Source: DASQMT01 sp963835735
GTDB lineage: Bacteria > Actinomycetota > Thermoleophilia > Solirubrobacterales > Solirubrobacteraceae
NCBI GenBank assembly: GCA_963835735.1
Contig: CAWIGP010000005.1
Coordinates: 372,001 to 436,000, forward strand
DNA: 64,000 nucleotides
Direction of reading: 5' to 3'
Of this stretch, positions 54,984 through 63,851 are shown one piece after another. The first letter of the stretch is position 1; each line of letters begins with the position of its first letter. The notes under the pieces are model-generated. The model was not told the DNA's origin. It did not search any database and was given only the letters and a program-made list of their open reading frames with translations. The position numbers and the translations under genes were made by a program.

Positions 54984-54989
54984 AGGCTA
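54984..54989 (-). promoter_or_regulatory. -10 box TAGCCT of the rpiB-like gene
   Basis: Seven nucleotides before ATG 54976. The same hexamer serves the dehydrogenase at 14891. Confidence 0.5.
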
Positions 54990-55138
54990 GAACAGCGCCG
55001 GCTCGTCCACCCGACCACCCCGAGAGCCGGCACCTCGCTACTTGCGGCCGAGCAGGCGCGCGAGGTCGCGTGGCCATCGTTCACCTCCCTTCCAGGGGTC
55101 AGGAAACCTATGCGATCGGCGTTGGCATACTGCGGCCC

Positions 55139-55555
55139 GTGGAGTTCAGGTTCGAGATGACCGTCATCCCGGTCTCGGACGTCGATCGCGCGAAGGCGTT
55201 CTATTCGGAGAAGCTCGACTTCAACGTCGACGTCGATCATCGCGCCGGCGACGACTTCAGGGTCGTGCAGCTGACGCCGCGCGGCTCGGCGGCCTCGATC
55301 ACGATCGGCACCGGGATCACCAAGGCGACCCCGGGCTCGTACGAGGGGATGCACCTCGTCGTGCCCGACATAGAGGCCACGCGGGCCGAGCTCGTGGAGC
55401 GCGGCGTCGACGTCAGCGAACCGTTCCACTTCGGCGCCGAAGGACAGACGCCCGGGCTCCATCCCGAGCGCGCCGACTACGGCAGCTACCTGACGTTCGC
55501 CGATCCCGACGGCAACCGCTGGCTTATTCAGGAGATCAAGGCCCGGGCGGCCTGA
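55139..55555 (+). CDS. VOC-family protein
   Basis: This 138-residue protein begins VEFRFEMTVIPVSDVDRAKAFYSEKL. It continues with EGMHLVVPDIEATRAELVERGV and ends YGSYLTFADPDGNRWLIQEIK. The first metal-ligand position is occupied by a non-His residue, so enzymatic activity is uncertain. GTG 55139 has CATACT seven bases upstream, a partial -10. Its last 28 bp overlap the convergent FAD-enzyme gene. Confidence 0.85.
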   Translation: MEFRFEMTVIPVSDVDRAKAFYSEKLDFNVDVDHRAGDDFRVVQLTPRGSAASITIGTGITKATPGSYEGMHLVVPDIEATRAELVERGVDVSEPFHFGAEGQTPGLHPERADYGSYLTFADPDGNRWLIQEIKARAA

Positions 55556-56889
55556 TCTCCGAGCCGCACGGCGTAGTTCGTGCCGCGGTCCTCGGGATAG
55601 ACCTGCGTCGTGTTGGCGAGCACGAGGCCCGACGCCGGCGTGCGCAGCGGCGGGATCCGGTCGCCGTAGCCGACGGTCACGATCGGCTGCGCGGCCGGCT
55701 CGGAGAAGCGCCACGCGCGCCGCACCCAGGCAGGCGAGAACGCGGGGTTGATCGCCCGCAGGCCGGGCTCGTAGCGCGCGAGCAGCGCGTCGGCGTCGAG
55801 CTCGAGGAGCTCGTGGCCGTGCGGCAGGTAGTTCGCGACGTAGAGGAAGCGGCGCCCGCCGTAGCGCTCCGGCTCGACGAAGTTGCCGTGCTCGATCACA
55901 CCGACGAACGGGAGCGCGCGATCGGCGACGTTGGTCCAGTAGTAAGGGCTGAAGGCGCGGTCGGTCTCCAGCAGCAGGCAGAGAGCGGCGAAGTACTCGA
56001 TCCCACGTACCCGCGCCAGGTACGTCTCCCCCACCTCGGCCGCGAGCGCCGGGTCGAGCAGCCGCTCGAAGACGTCGTTCGGGACCGTCGCGAGCACACG
56101 GTCGTATGCGGCCTCTCCGGCCGGCTCGAACGCCCGCGGGTCGTGGCCGCGGCGGAACGAGTCCGGCGCGCCCGCGTGTACGGCGAAGCCGCCGCCGGCG
56201 CGCGCGACGCGCGCCGCCGGACGGTCGGTCATCACCCGGCCCCCGGCGCTCTCGATCGAACGCACGAGCGCCGCGAACAACGGCTCCCAGCTTTCGCGTG
56301 GATAGCCGAGCCGCTCCTGGCGCACGTCCTCGCCCGAGACGGTGCGCCGCAGCCGCAGCTTGCTCCACAGCCACACCATCGCGATCTCGTCGGCCCGCTC
56401 GCCGAACTTGCCGCGCAGCAGCGGGCCCCAGACCTCCTGCCACGCCTGCCGCCCCATGCGCCGCTCGATCCACGCGCGCGCGGTGACCCGCTCGTACGGC
56501 GCGCGGTCGCCGGCGAAGCGCTGTAGCGCGAGCACCGCAGCGCCCATGCGGACGCGCGCGAGCGGCGAGAGCGGCTTGAAGCGCAGCAGGTCGAGCGGCG
56601 TCACGAACGGATGCAGCGCGCCGCGGGCGAAGAAGGCGACGCTCGACGGCCGCCACTCGATCGCGTCGGGCATCCCGAGCTCTGCGAAGAGCGCGGCGAT
56701 GTGCGTGTCCGACGTGAACAGGTGGTGGTAGTAGCGCTCGAGCCGGTGCCCGTCGCCGACGTCCATCGTCGCCGCCTGCCCGCCGAGGCCGGGCCAGCGC
56801 TCGTAGACGTCGACGGCGTGACCGGCCCGCGCGAGCCGGTGGGCGGCGACCAGGCCGCACACCCCGGCGCCGATGACCGCGATCCTCAC
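55528..56889 (-). CDS. FAD-dependent oxidoreductase, protoporphyrinogen-oxidase-like
   Basis: This 453-residue flavoprotein starts RIAVIGAGVCGLVAAHRLARAG, the FAD-binding Rossmann motif, followed by YERWPGLGGQAATMDVG and a C-terminal FAD-binding FLYVANYLPHGHELL. It resembles amine oxidase/protoporphyrinogen oxidase-like enzymes. GTG 56889 overlaps the glycosyltransferase stop (GTGA). The pairing with a polyprenyl-phosphate glycosyltransferase suggests sugar-lipid or lipid chemistry in the envelope. The substrate is not visible. Confidence 0.85.
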   Translation of the reverse strand: MRIAVIGAGVCGLVAAHRLARAGHAVDVYERWPGLGGQAATMDVGDGHRLERYYHHLFTSDTHIAALFAELGMPDAIEWRPSSVAFFARGALHPFVTPLDLLRFKPLSPLARVRMGAAVLALQRFAGDRAPYERVTARAWIERRMGRQAWQEVWGPLLRGKFGERADEIAMVWLWSKLRLRRTVSGEDVRQERLGYPRESWEPLFAALVRSIESAGGRVMTDRPAARVARAGGGFAVHAGAPDSFRRGHDPRAFEPAGEAAYDRVLATVPNDVFERLLDPALAAEVGETYLARVRGIEYFAALCLLLETDRAFSPYYWTNVADRALPFVGVIEHGNFVEPERYGGRRFLYVANYLPHGHELLELDADALLARYEPGLRAINPAFSPAWVRRAWRFSEPAAQPIVTVGYGDRIPPLRTPASGLVLANTTQVYPEDRGTNYAVRLGDQAARALIS

Positions 56890-57849
56890 GTCGTGCCGGC
56901 GCGTTCCGACTGGTCGGGCTCTTGCACGTTGACGCGCTCGCGCACGACGTACAGCGGCCGGTGCTTGACCTCGTCGTAGATCCGCCCGACGTACTCGCCG
57001 ATGATCCCGACGGTGATCAGCTGGATCCCGCCGAGCAGCAGGATGATCACGATCGTGGTCGGCACGCCGCGCTCGTAGATGTCCGCGTAGCGCGCGATGA
57101 CGGTGAGCGGGATCGCAAGGAACGCAAGGAACGAGAACACGAAACCGAGCAGCGTCGCGGCCTGCAGCGGGGCGTGCGAGAACGACGTGATCGCGTCGAA
57201 CGCGAAGCGCAGCATCTTCGCCGGCGTGAACTTGGTCTGACCCCCGGCGCGCGGCTCGCGGCGGTAGGTGACGGCGGTCTGCGTGAAGCCGACCCAGACC
57301 GTCATCCCGCGCAGGAAGCGGTTGCGCTCGGGCATCGCGAGCAGCGCGTCGAGCGGCGCGCGGTCCATCAGCCGGAAGTCGCCTGAGTCCTGCGGCCAGG
57401 TCGATCCGCGCGAGCTTGGCGAACACGCGGTAGAACCAGCGCGCGGTCGCGATCTTGAAGCGCGTCTCCCCGGCGCGCGACTCGCGCACGGCGTACACGA
57501 CGTCGGCGCCGCGGCGCCAGGCGGCGAGCATCTCTCCGATCAGCTCCGGCGGGTCCTGCAGGTCGCCGTCGATCATCACGACGACGTCGCCGCGGGCGTG
57601 CTCGAGCCCCGCGCTGATCGCGGCCTGGTGGCCGAAGTTGCGCGACAGCGTGATGACCTTGATCCGCTCGTCGGTGGCCGCCAGCGCGCGCAGCTGCTCG
57701 CCCGTGCCGTCGCGCGAGCCGTCGTCGACGATCAGCAGCTCGAACTCGAGCCCGTCGAGCGCCGCGACCGCCCGTGCATGGAACGCGCCGACGGTGTCCT
57801 CCTCGTCGTGCATCGGCGCCACGACGCTCAACAGACCCAGCTCGCGCAC
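56886..57849 (-). pseudogene. GtrB/DPM1-like family-2 glycosyltransferase with a +1 frameshift
   Basis: The first part (VVAPMHDEEDTV, LLIVDDGSRDGT, DVVVMIDGDLQDPPELI with the DxD-type metal site) is a GT2 catalytic domain. The frame breaks near 57394-57397, where one extra base in ctggccgcagg precedes DSGDFRLMDRAPLDALLAMP, and the rest carries two C-terminal membrane helices (LLGFVFSFLAFLAIPLTVI; IVIILLLGGIQLITVGIIGEYVG). The repaired length is 320 residues, typical of enzymes that load a sugar on polyprenyl phosphate. GTG 57849 is six bases after TACGCT. Confidence 0.83.
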
Positions 57850-57855
57850 CGACTT

Positions 57856-57861
57856 AGCGTA
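57856..57861 (-). promoter_or_regulatory. -10 box TACGCT of the glycosyltransferase gene
   Basis: Exactly six bases upstream of GTG 57849. Together with the TAGAGT facing the other way, it fills a 30-bp divergent gap. Confidence 0.55.
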
Positions 57862-57865
57862 GTCG

Positions 57866-57871
57866 TAGAGT
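57866..57871 (+). promoter_or_regulatory. -10 box TAGAGT of the proline operon
   Basis: Eight bases before ATG 57880. Four bases separate it from the opposing -10 box at 57856-57861. Confidence 0.55.
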
Positions 57872-57879
57872 CATCGGCA

Positions 57880-59253
57880 ATGGATGACACGCAGTTGGAG
57901 CAGCGCCTCTTCGACGTCGGCCGCCGGCTCGCCGACGCGTTGCCGGCCGGCACCCGCAACCCGCTGAAGGCAGCGGACGAGAAGGCGATGGAGCTGGCCT
58001 CCCAGGACGCCGAGCTCAAGGCCGCGCTGTTCCGCTTCGTCGACGTCGTGCCCGCCTGCCGATCGCTCGACGACCTTGCCCGCCACCTGACGGGCTTCCT
58101 CGGCGAGGTCGAGACGCCCCCGCCGCCTGTCTCGGTCGCCATGCGGATGGGCAGCACGCGCGCGGGGCGTACCGCGCTCGGCGCGGCGGCGGCGGCGGGC
58201 GTCAAGCACATGGCGCACCGCTTCATCGTCGGCGAGAGCCCGAAGGCGGCGCTCGGCACGCTGCGCGAGCTGTGGAAGGACGGCGTCGCCAGCTCCGTCG
58301 ACCTGCTCGGCGAGGCGACCGTCACGCAGGCGGAGGCCCAGCGCTACGCCGGGCGCTGCGACATCGCGCTGGAGACGATCGCGACCGCCACGCGCGGCTG
58401 GCCGGAGCGGCCGGCGCTCGAACGCGACGGCACCGGCCCGCTCCCGCGCGCGAACCTGTCGGTCAAGGTCTCCGCGCTCACGCCGCTGCTGCGGCCCGAC
58501 GCGCCCGAGCGCGGCAAGCGCGACGCCGCGGACCGCCTCCGCGGCCTGCTGCGCCGCGGGCGGGAACTGGACGCGCACCTGCACATCGACATGGAGTCGC
58601 TCGACTCCCGCGATGCGGTGCTCGAGCTCGTGCTCGAGCTCCTGGCGGAGGAGGAGTTCCGCGCCGGCCCGTCGGCCGGCATGGTGCTGCAGGCCTACCT
58701 GCGCGACTCGCCGCAGACGCTCGACACCGTGCTCGACTGGGCCGCCGGGGCCGGCGCGGGGCGCGCGCACCCGCTCACCGTCCGGCTCGTCAAGGGTGCC
58801 TACTGGGACCACGAGATCGTCGAGGCCAAGCAACACGGCTGGAGCGCGCCGGTGTTCGAGGTCAAGGCCGAATCCGACCGCAACTTCGAGCAGCTTACGC
58901 GCCGCCTGCTGGACGCGCGGCCGGCGCTCCGGGTCGCGATCGCCTCGCACAACGTGCGCTCGATCGCACACGCGATCGCCTACGACGAGCTGCGCGGCGG
59001 CGACGGGAGCGACCTCGAGCTGCAGGTGCTGCGCGGGCTGGGCGATCCGCTCCAGCACGCGATCGCAGCCCAGGGTCTGCGCGTGCGCACGTACTGCCCG
59101 GTCGGCGACCTCGTCGCCGGCATGGCCTACCTCGTGCGCCGGCTCCTGGAGAACACGTCTCAGGACTCCTTCCTGACCGACCAGGCAAAGGGCGTCCCGC
59201 TCGAGGCGCTGCTCGCCCCGCCCGTCGCCGCGGCGGCCGTCGGCGAGCGATGA
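57880..59253 (+). CDS. Proline dehydrogenase
   Basis: This 457-residue FAD enzyme oxidises proline to pyrroline-5-carboxylate. The TIM barrel shows VDLLGEATVTQAEAQRYAG, LSVKVSALTPLLRPDAPERG, HLHIDMESLDSRD, VRLVKGAYWDHEIVEAK and VAIASHNVRSIAHA. It corresponds to the first half of bifunctional PutA and is long for a stand-alone enzyme. Its TGA overlaps the ATG of the dehydrogenase that completes the pathway. Confidence 0.93.
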   Translation: MDDTQLEQRLFDVGRRLADALPAGTRNPLKAADEKAMELASQDAELKAALFRFVDVVPACRSLDDLARHLTGFLGEVETPPPPVSVAMRMGSTRAGRTALGAAAAAGVKHMAHRFIVGESPKAALGTLRELWKDGVASSVDLLGEATVTQAEAQRYAGRCDIALETIATATRGWPERPALERDGTGPLPRANLSVKVSALTPLLRPDAPERGKRDAADRLRGLLRRGRELDAHLHIDMESLDSRDAVLELVLELLAEEEFRAGPSAGMVLQAYLRDSPQTLDTVLDWAAGAGAGRAHPLTVRLVKGAYWDHEIVEAKQHGWSAPVFEVKAESDRNFEQLTRRLLDARPALRVAIASHNVRSIAHAIAYDELRGGDGSDLELQVLRGLGDPLQHAIAAQGLRVRTYCPVGDLVAGMAYLVRRLLENTSQDSFLTDQAKGVPLEALLAPPVAAAAVGER

Positions 59254-60839
59254 CGACGACCCGAAGCCCCCGGGCAGCGCTGCCGCCGTTCGCCAACGAG
59301 CCGGTGCTCGAGCTGCGCCGCGCGCCGGTGCGCGCGCAGCTCGCCGACGCGCTGCGCGCCCACGACGAGCGCGGCCCGCTGCAGGTGCCCGTCTGGATCG
59401 GCGAGGACGCGCGCACCGGCGACGCGCTCGTGTCGACCGACCCCGGCGAGCCCGGCCGCGTGGTCGCCACCGCCGCCACGGCGACGGAGGCCGACGTCGA
59501 CGCGGCGCTCGAGGCCGCCCGGGGCGGTCACCGCGACTGGGGCCGCCGACCGGCCGCCGAGCGCGCCGCCGTACTGGCGCGCGCCGCCGCGTGGCTGCGC
59601 GAGCGCCGGCTCGAGGTCGCGGCGCTCGAGGTGCGCGAGTGCGCGAAGCCGTGGCCGGAGGCCGACGCCGACGTCTGCGAGGCGATCGATTTCCTCGAGT
59701 ACTACGCGCGCGGCGCGATCGAGGTCGAGGCCGGCGAGCAGCTGCTGCAGATGCCCGGGGAGCGCAACACGCTGCGCTACCGGCCACGCGGCGTCGTCGC
59801 GGTGATCTCGCCGTGGAACTTCCCGGTGGCGATCCCGTGCGGGATGGTCGCGGCCGGGCTGGCGACCGGAAACGCGGTCGTGCTCAAGCCGGCCGAGCAG
59901 TCACCCGGCTGCGCGTACGTGCTCGCGCGTGCGCTGCGTGAGGCGGGCGTCCCGCCGGCGGCGTTCTCGCTCCTGCCCGGCGAGGGCGACGTCGGCGCCG
60001 CGCTCGTGCGCGACCCGCGCGTGCACACGATCGCGTTCACCGGCTCCTCGGCGGTCGGGCAGGAGATCGTTCGCAGCGCCGCCGAGACGCCCGCGGCGCA
60101 GAAGCACCTCAAGCGCGTGATCGCGGAGATGGGCGGCAAGAACTGCGTGATCGTCGATGCGGACGCCGATCTCGACGAGGTCGTTCCGGCGCTCGTCAAG
60201 TCGGCGTTCGTGTACGCCGGCCAGAAGTGCTCGGCGGCCGCACGGGTCCTCTGCCACGAGGCGATCCACGACGGGCTGGTGGAGCGGCTCGCCGGCGCGG
60301 TCGAGGTGCTCGAGGTCGGGCAGGCGGAGCGGCTCGACATCGACGTCCCGCCCGTGATCGAGCGCAGTGCCCAGGAGCGCGTCGCCCGCTACACGGCCGA
60401 GGCGGAGCGAACCGGGCGGATCGCCGCGACCGCGCGCTCGGTCCCGGCGGGCGGCTGGTTCGCGACGCCGGCGGTCGCGACCGAGCTGCCGCCCGGCTCG
60501 CCGGTGTTGCACGAGGAGATCTTCGGCCCGCTGCTGGCGGTCGAGCGCGTGCGCGACGTCGAGGACGCCTGCGACCGCGTCGACGCCTCCCCCTACGCCC
60601 TCACGGGCGGCCTGTTCGCGCGCAACCCGGACACGGTCGACTACGTGATCGACCGGTCGCCGGTCGGCAACCTCTACGTCAACCGCGCGATCACCGGCGC
60701 GATGGTCGCGCGCCAGCCGTTCGGCGGCAACCGCCTGTCCGGCACCGGCACGAAGGCAGGCGGCCCCGGCTACCTGCTCCAGTTCGTCGAGCCGCGCGTG
60801 GTGACGGAGAACACGATGCGCCACGGGCTGGTCGTGTAA
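59250..60839 (+). CDS. 1-pyrroline-5-carboxylate dehydrogenase (aldehyde dehydrogenase family)
   Basis: This 529-residue NAD(P)-dependent enzyme converts glutamate semialdehyde to glutamate. Motifs are GVVAVISPWNFPVAIPCGM (about residues 183-201), catalytic Glu in RVIAEMGGKNCVIVD (near 292) and catalytic Cys in YAGQKCSAAARV (near 326). It is the C-terminal half of PutA as a separate gene, coupled by ATGA to proline dehydrogenase. It ends directly at a hairpin. Confidence 0.92.
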   Translation: MTTTRSPRAALPPFANEPVLELRRAPVRAQLADALRAHDERGPLQVPVWIGEDARTGDALVSTDPGEPGRVVATAATATEADVDAALEAARGGHRDWGRRPAAERAAVLARAAAWLRERRLEVAALEVRECAKPWPEADADVCEAIDFLEYYARGAIEVEAGEQLLQMPGERNTLRYRPRGVVAVISPWNFPVAIPCGMVAAGLATGNAVVLKPAEQSPGCAYVLARALREAGVPPAAFSLLPGEGDVGAALVRDPRVHTIAFTGSSAVGQEIVRSAAETPAAQKHLKRVIAEMGGKNCVIVDADADLDEVVPALVKSAFVYAGQKCSAAARVLCHEAIHDGLVERLAGAVEVLEVGQAERLDIDVPPVIERSAQERVARYTAEAERTGRIAATARSVPAGGWFATPAVATELPPGSPVLHEEIFGPLLAVERVRDVEDACDRVDASPYALTGGLFARNPDTVDYVIDRSPVGNLYVNRAITGAMVARQPFGGNRLSGTGTKAGGPGYLLQFVEPRVVTENTMRHGLVV

Positions 60840-60860
60840 CTCCCGGAGCGCAGGCGGGAG
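60840..60860. terminator. Hairpin after the proline operon (repeat copy 2)
   Basis: It begins one base after the TAA. Arms CTCCCG and CGGGAG close a nine-base loop. The sequence is identical to 36880-36900. Here the position fits a terminator. Confidence 0.6.
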
Positions 60861-60983
60861 CGCTGCCCCCGACGCGGGCGGAGGTGGCGGCTCCCAGTCG
60901 TGCGAGTGGCGGCGCGCACCGAGATCGGACCCAACTTCGGTTCTGGGCCAAGTCGCGATCGTGTGCGGCCCTCACCGTTCAGA

Positions 60984-60989
60984 TATATA
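60984..60989 (+). promoter_or_regulatory. -10 box TATATA of the Ser/Thr kinase gene
   Basis: It lies six bases before ATG 60996 and is the most AT-rich -10 box in the window. Confidence 0.6.
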
Positions 60990-60995
60990 GACACC

Positions 60996-63074
60996 ATGGG
61001 CGCGCTGACCCCCGGCACCGTGCTCGGCGGCTGTCGCATCGACGCGGTCGTCGGCCGCGGCGGCATGGGGATCGTGTACCGCGCGCGGCAACTCGACCTC
61101 GACCGAGACGTCGCAGTGAAGGTGATCGCGCCCGAGCTGGTCGAGGACCCGAGGAGCCGCAAGCGCTTCCTCACCGAGGCCCGCGCGGCCGGCGCGGTCG
61201 AGCACCCGAACGTGATCCCCGTCCACGGCGCCGGCGTCGCGGAGGGGCGCGCGTACCTCGTGATGCGCTACGTCGCCGGCGACGACCTGCGCACGCTCGT
61301 GCGCCGCGACGGCCTGCCGGAGCTCGACCGGGCGGCCGCGATCGCCGCGCAGCTCGGCGACGCGCTGGATGCCATCCACGGCGCCGGCTATGTGCACCGC
61401 GACGTCAAGCCGCAGAACGTGATGGTCGGTGCCGACGGCCACGTGTACCTGAGCGACTTCGGGCTGGCGAAGCATGCGATGGCGACGGGCGGGCCGACGA
61501 CGTCAGAGCAGTGGGTCGGCACGCTCGACTACGTCGCGCCGGAGCAGATCCGGGGCGAACGCGTGGACGCCCGCGCCGATGTGTACGGCCTTGGCGGCGT
61601 CGTGTACTTCCTGCTCACCGGGCGGGTCCCGTTCGAGCGTGCGTCCGATCACGCGAAGCTGTGGGCGCACCTCGTCGATCCGCCGCCGCGTCCGTCCGCG
61701 GGCCGTCCCGGGTTGCCGACCGGCCTCGACGCGGTCGTCGCGCGCGCCATGGCCAAGGATCCCGCGCGCCGCTACCCATCCGCCGGCGACCTGGGGCGCG
61801 CGGCGCGCGCCGCGGCGACCGGCGAACGGGACACGCTGCCGGAGCGCATGGTCGCCGTCGGTGACGCGGCGCCCGGAACGAGTGGCACGACGGCGCTGTC
61901 GTCGGGCACAGCCGGCGAAGCTGCGCACGAGACGACCTCGCCGGCGCGGGACGCGGTCGCCGTGGCCGCAGCCGCGCACGGCACGACCCCGCCATCGCCG
62001 CGTACTGTCGGCGCCGGCGACGCGGCGCACGGCACGACCTCGCCGTCGCCGGTGAGCGACGCGCGGCGGCGGCGACGGCTGCTGGCGCCCGCGGCGCTCG
62101 CCGTCGCGGCCGTCGCGGCGCTCGCGTTCTGGCTCGGCTCGGAACGCGGCCGCGAGGGCGAAGGCAGCGCCGCGCGCACCACCCCGACGCCGGCGCCGCG
62201 GCCGGCCGCGTCACCCGACCTCCCGCGTGTCGGCGCGACGATCCGCGACGTCGGCGTCCGCCCGCGCGCTCTCGCTCACGCGGGCGGCGCCCTGTGGGTG
62301 CTGAGCATCCACGAGGAGCGGATCGCACGGCTCGACCCCGACACGGGACGCCGGCGCGGGGTCCAGCCGTTCGTCGGCCGCGGCGCCGCGAGCATCGCCG
62401 GTGATGACGACGTGCTGTGGGTGGCCAAGCGTGCGACCAGCGCGGTCCTCGGCGTCGACGCTCGCAGCGGCGAGGTGATCCGGCGGATCCGCACCGCCGT
62501 GGCTCCCGCGCGTGTCGCGGCCGGGCCGAGCGGCCTGTGGGTGGTCACGCGCGCGACGGGGGACAGCCCGGCCACGCTGCTCCGATACGACCGGGCCGGG
62601 ACGCAGCTGTTGGAGGAGATGCCGTTCGACGACGGGATCGCCGCCATCGTGCTCGGCGGGGGCGGCGCCTGGCTCGCGCTTGCGAACGTCCAGCGCGTCA
62701 TGCGGGTCGAGCCGGGCCGGCCCGCGCGTCACGCCGCATGGCTCAGCCATCCCGCAACTGTCCTGGCGTACGGCGCCGGCAAGCTGTGGGCGAGCGTGGA
62801 GGAGGACGACTCCGTCGCACGCATCGACCGCCGCGGGCAGGCGATCATCACGGAGGTGGGCGGGCGCCCCGCGGGCATCGCGGTGGCCGGCGGGCACGTG
62901 TTCGTCGCTGCGAACACGCGCCACCGGGTCGCCGTGCTCGACCCGCGGCGGATGCGGCGCGGGCCGTTGCGGCGCCTGCGCGTGCCGGCCAATCCGTACG
63001 CGCTGATCGCGGCCGGCGGACACGTCTGGGTCACCGGCGTGGGCACCAACACGCTCACGCGGGTCGATTACTGA
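60996..63074 (+). CDS. Membrane Ser/Thr protein kinase with beta-propeller sensor
   Basis: This 692-residue protein has a PknB-type kinase (glycine loop VVGRGGMGIVYRAR; Lys in DVAVKVIAPE near residue 41; HRDVKPQN near residue 134; SDFGLAKHA; YVAPEQ). A Thr/Ala-rich linker with repeated AAHGTT units follows, and a membrane helix near residues 362-382 (LLAPAALAVAAVAALAFWLG). The extracellular part is about 270 residues of a six-bladed propeller-like repeat (GGALWVLSIHEERIARLDPDTG). It probably senses an outside ligand and phosphorylates cell proteins. The FHA-HTH gene 24 bp on is the likely target. Confidence 0.92.
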   Translation: MGALTPGTVLGGCRIDAVVGRGGMGIVYRARQLDLDRDVAVKVIAPELVEDPRSRKRFLTEARAAGAVEHPNVIPVHGAGVAEGRAYLVMRYVAGDDLRTLVRRDGLPELDRAAAIAAQLGDALDAIHGAGYVHRDVKPQNVMVGADGHVYLSDFGLAKHAMATGGPTTSEQWVGTLDYVAPEQIRGERVDARADVYGLGGVVYFLLTGRVPFERASDHAKLWAHLVDPPPRPSAGRPGLPTGLDAVVARAMAKDPARRYPSAGDLGRAARAAATGERDTLPERMVAVGDAAPGTSGTTALSSGTAGEAAHETTSPARDAVAVAAAAHGTTPPSPRTVGAGDAAHGTTSPSPVSDARRRRRLLAPAALAVAAVAALAFWLGSERGREGEGSAARTTPTPAPRPAASPDLPRVGATIRDVGVRPRALAHAGGALWVLSIHEERIARLDPDTGRRRGVQPFVGRGAASIAGDDDVLWVAKRATSAVLGVDARSGEVIRRIRTAVAPARVAAGPSGLWVVTRATGDSPATLLRYDRAGTQLLEEMPFDDGIAAIVLGGGGAWLALANVQRVMRVEPGRPARHAAWLSHPATVLAYGAGKLWASVEEDDSVARIDRRGQAIITEVGGRPAGIAVAGGHVFVAANTRHRVAVLDPRRMRRGPLRRLRVPANPYALIAAGGHVWVTGVGTNTLTRVDY

Positions 63075-63086
63075 GCGCCGTTCCCG

Positions 63087-63092
63087 TAGATT
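63087..63092 (+). promoter_or_regulatory. -10 box TAGATT of the FHA-HTH gene
   Basis: Six bases before GTG 63099, so this gene can be made separately from the kinase upstream. Confidence 0.55.
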
Positions 63093-63098
63093 CGGCAG

Positions 63099-63788
63099 GT
63101 GGACGCATTCCCCCCGGGCCTCCACCGGTCCTCGCCGGCCGAACTCCAGGCGCGCATGGAAGCCGAACGAGGCGGCGCGCCGTTCCTCGTGTACCGCGAC
63201 GGCGACCAGCGGCAGCGCATCGTCGATTTGACCGCCCGTCGATCGCCGCTCGGCGTCGGCCGGCAGCCAGTCAGCGACGTCGCGCTCACCTGGGACGACG
63301 AGGTATCACGAGCCCACGCCGACATCGAATGCATCGGGGCCGTCTGGACCGTCGTCGACGACGGCCGCTCGCGCAACGGGTCGTTCGTCAACGGTGAGCG
63401 CGTGCACGGCCGGCGCACGCTGCGCCATGGCGACGTGATCACGATCGGCCGTACGAGGCTGACGTTTCTCGCTCCGCTCAGCGGGGGCGACGGCAGCACC
63501 GCGGTCGGGCTGGGTGGCTCGGCGCCGGCGCTGAGCGCCGCTCAGCGGCGCGTGCTCGTCGCGCTGTGCCGACCGCTCGCGGGCGCGCGGTTCGCCACAC
63601 CGCCCTCCAACCGCGAGCTGGCCGCCGAGCTGTGCCTGAGCGTCGAGACCGTGAAGTTCCATCTCCACGCGCTGTTCGATCTGTTCGGGATCGCGCAGCT
63701 GCCGCAACACCACAAGCGAGCGGCGTTGGCGCGACTGGCCCTCGAGCAAGGAGCGGTCGGCCCGCGCGATCTCCGGGTGCGGACGTAG
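63099..63788 (+). CDS. FHA-domain protein with C-terminal HTH
   Basis: This 229-residue protein has an FHA phosphothreonine-binding domain at about residues 45-125 (LGVGRQPVSDVALTWDDEVSRAHADI, DGRSRNGSFVNGERV). At about residues 165-200 there is a winged-helix HTH of LuxR type (NRELAAELCLSVETVKFHLHALF). It pairs with the kinase: a phosphorylated partner, or the kinase itself, could dock on FHA and steer the HTH to DNA. It is cytoplasmic. Start GTG 63099. Confidence 0.9.
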   Translation: MDAFPPGLHRSSPAELQARMEAERGGAPFLVYRDGDQRQRIVDLTARRSPLGVGRQPVSDVALTWDDEVSRAHADIECIGAVWTVVDDGRSRNGSFVNGERVHGRRTLRHGDVITIGRTRLTFLAPLSGGDGSTAVGLGGSAPALSAAQRRVLVALCRPLAGARFATPPSNRELAAELCLSVETVKFHLHALFDLFGIAQLPQHHKRAALARLALEQGAVGPRDLRVRT

Positions 63789-63851
63789 GTTGGGCGCGGA
63801 CCACCCCGTTCGCGCATGTGCAGGGACGACGCAGCGATGGAGGGTCCACGT

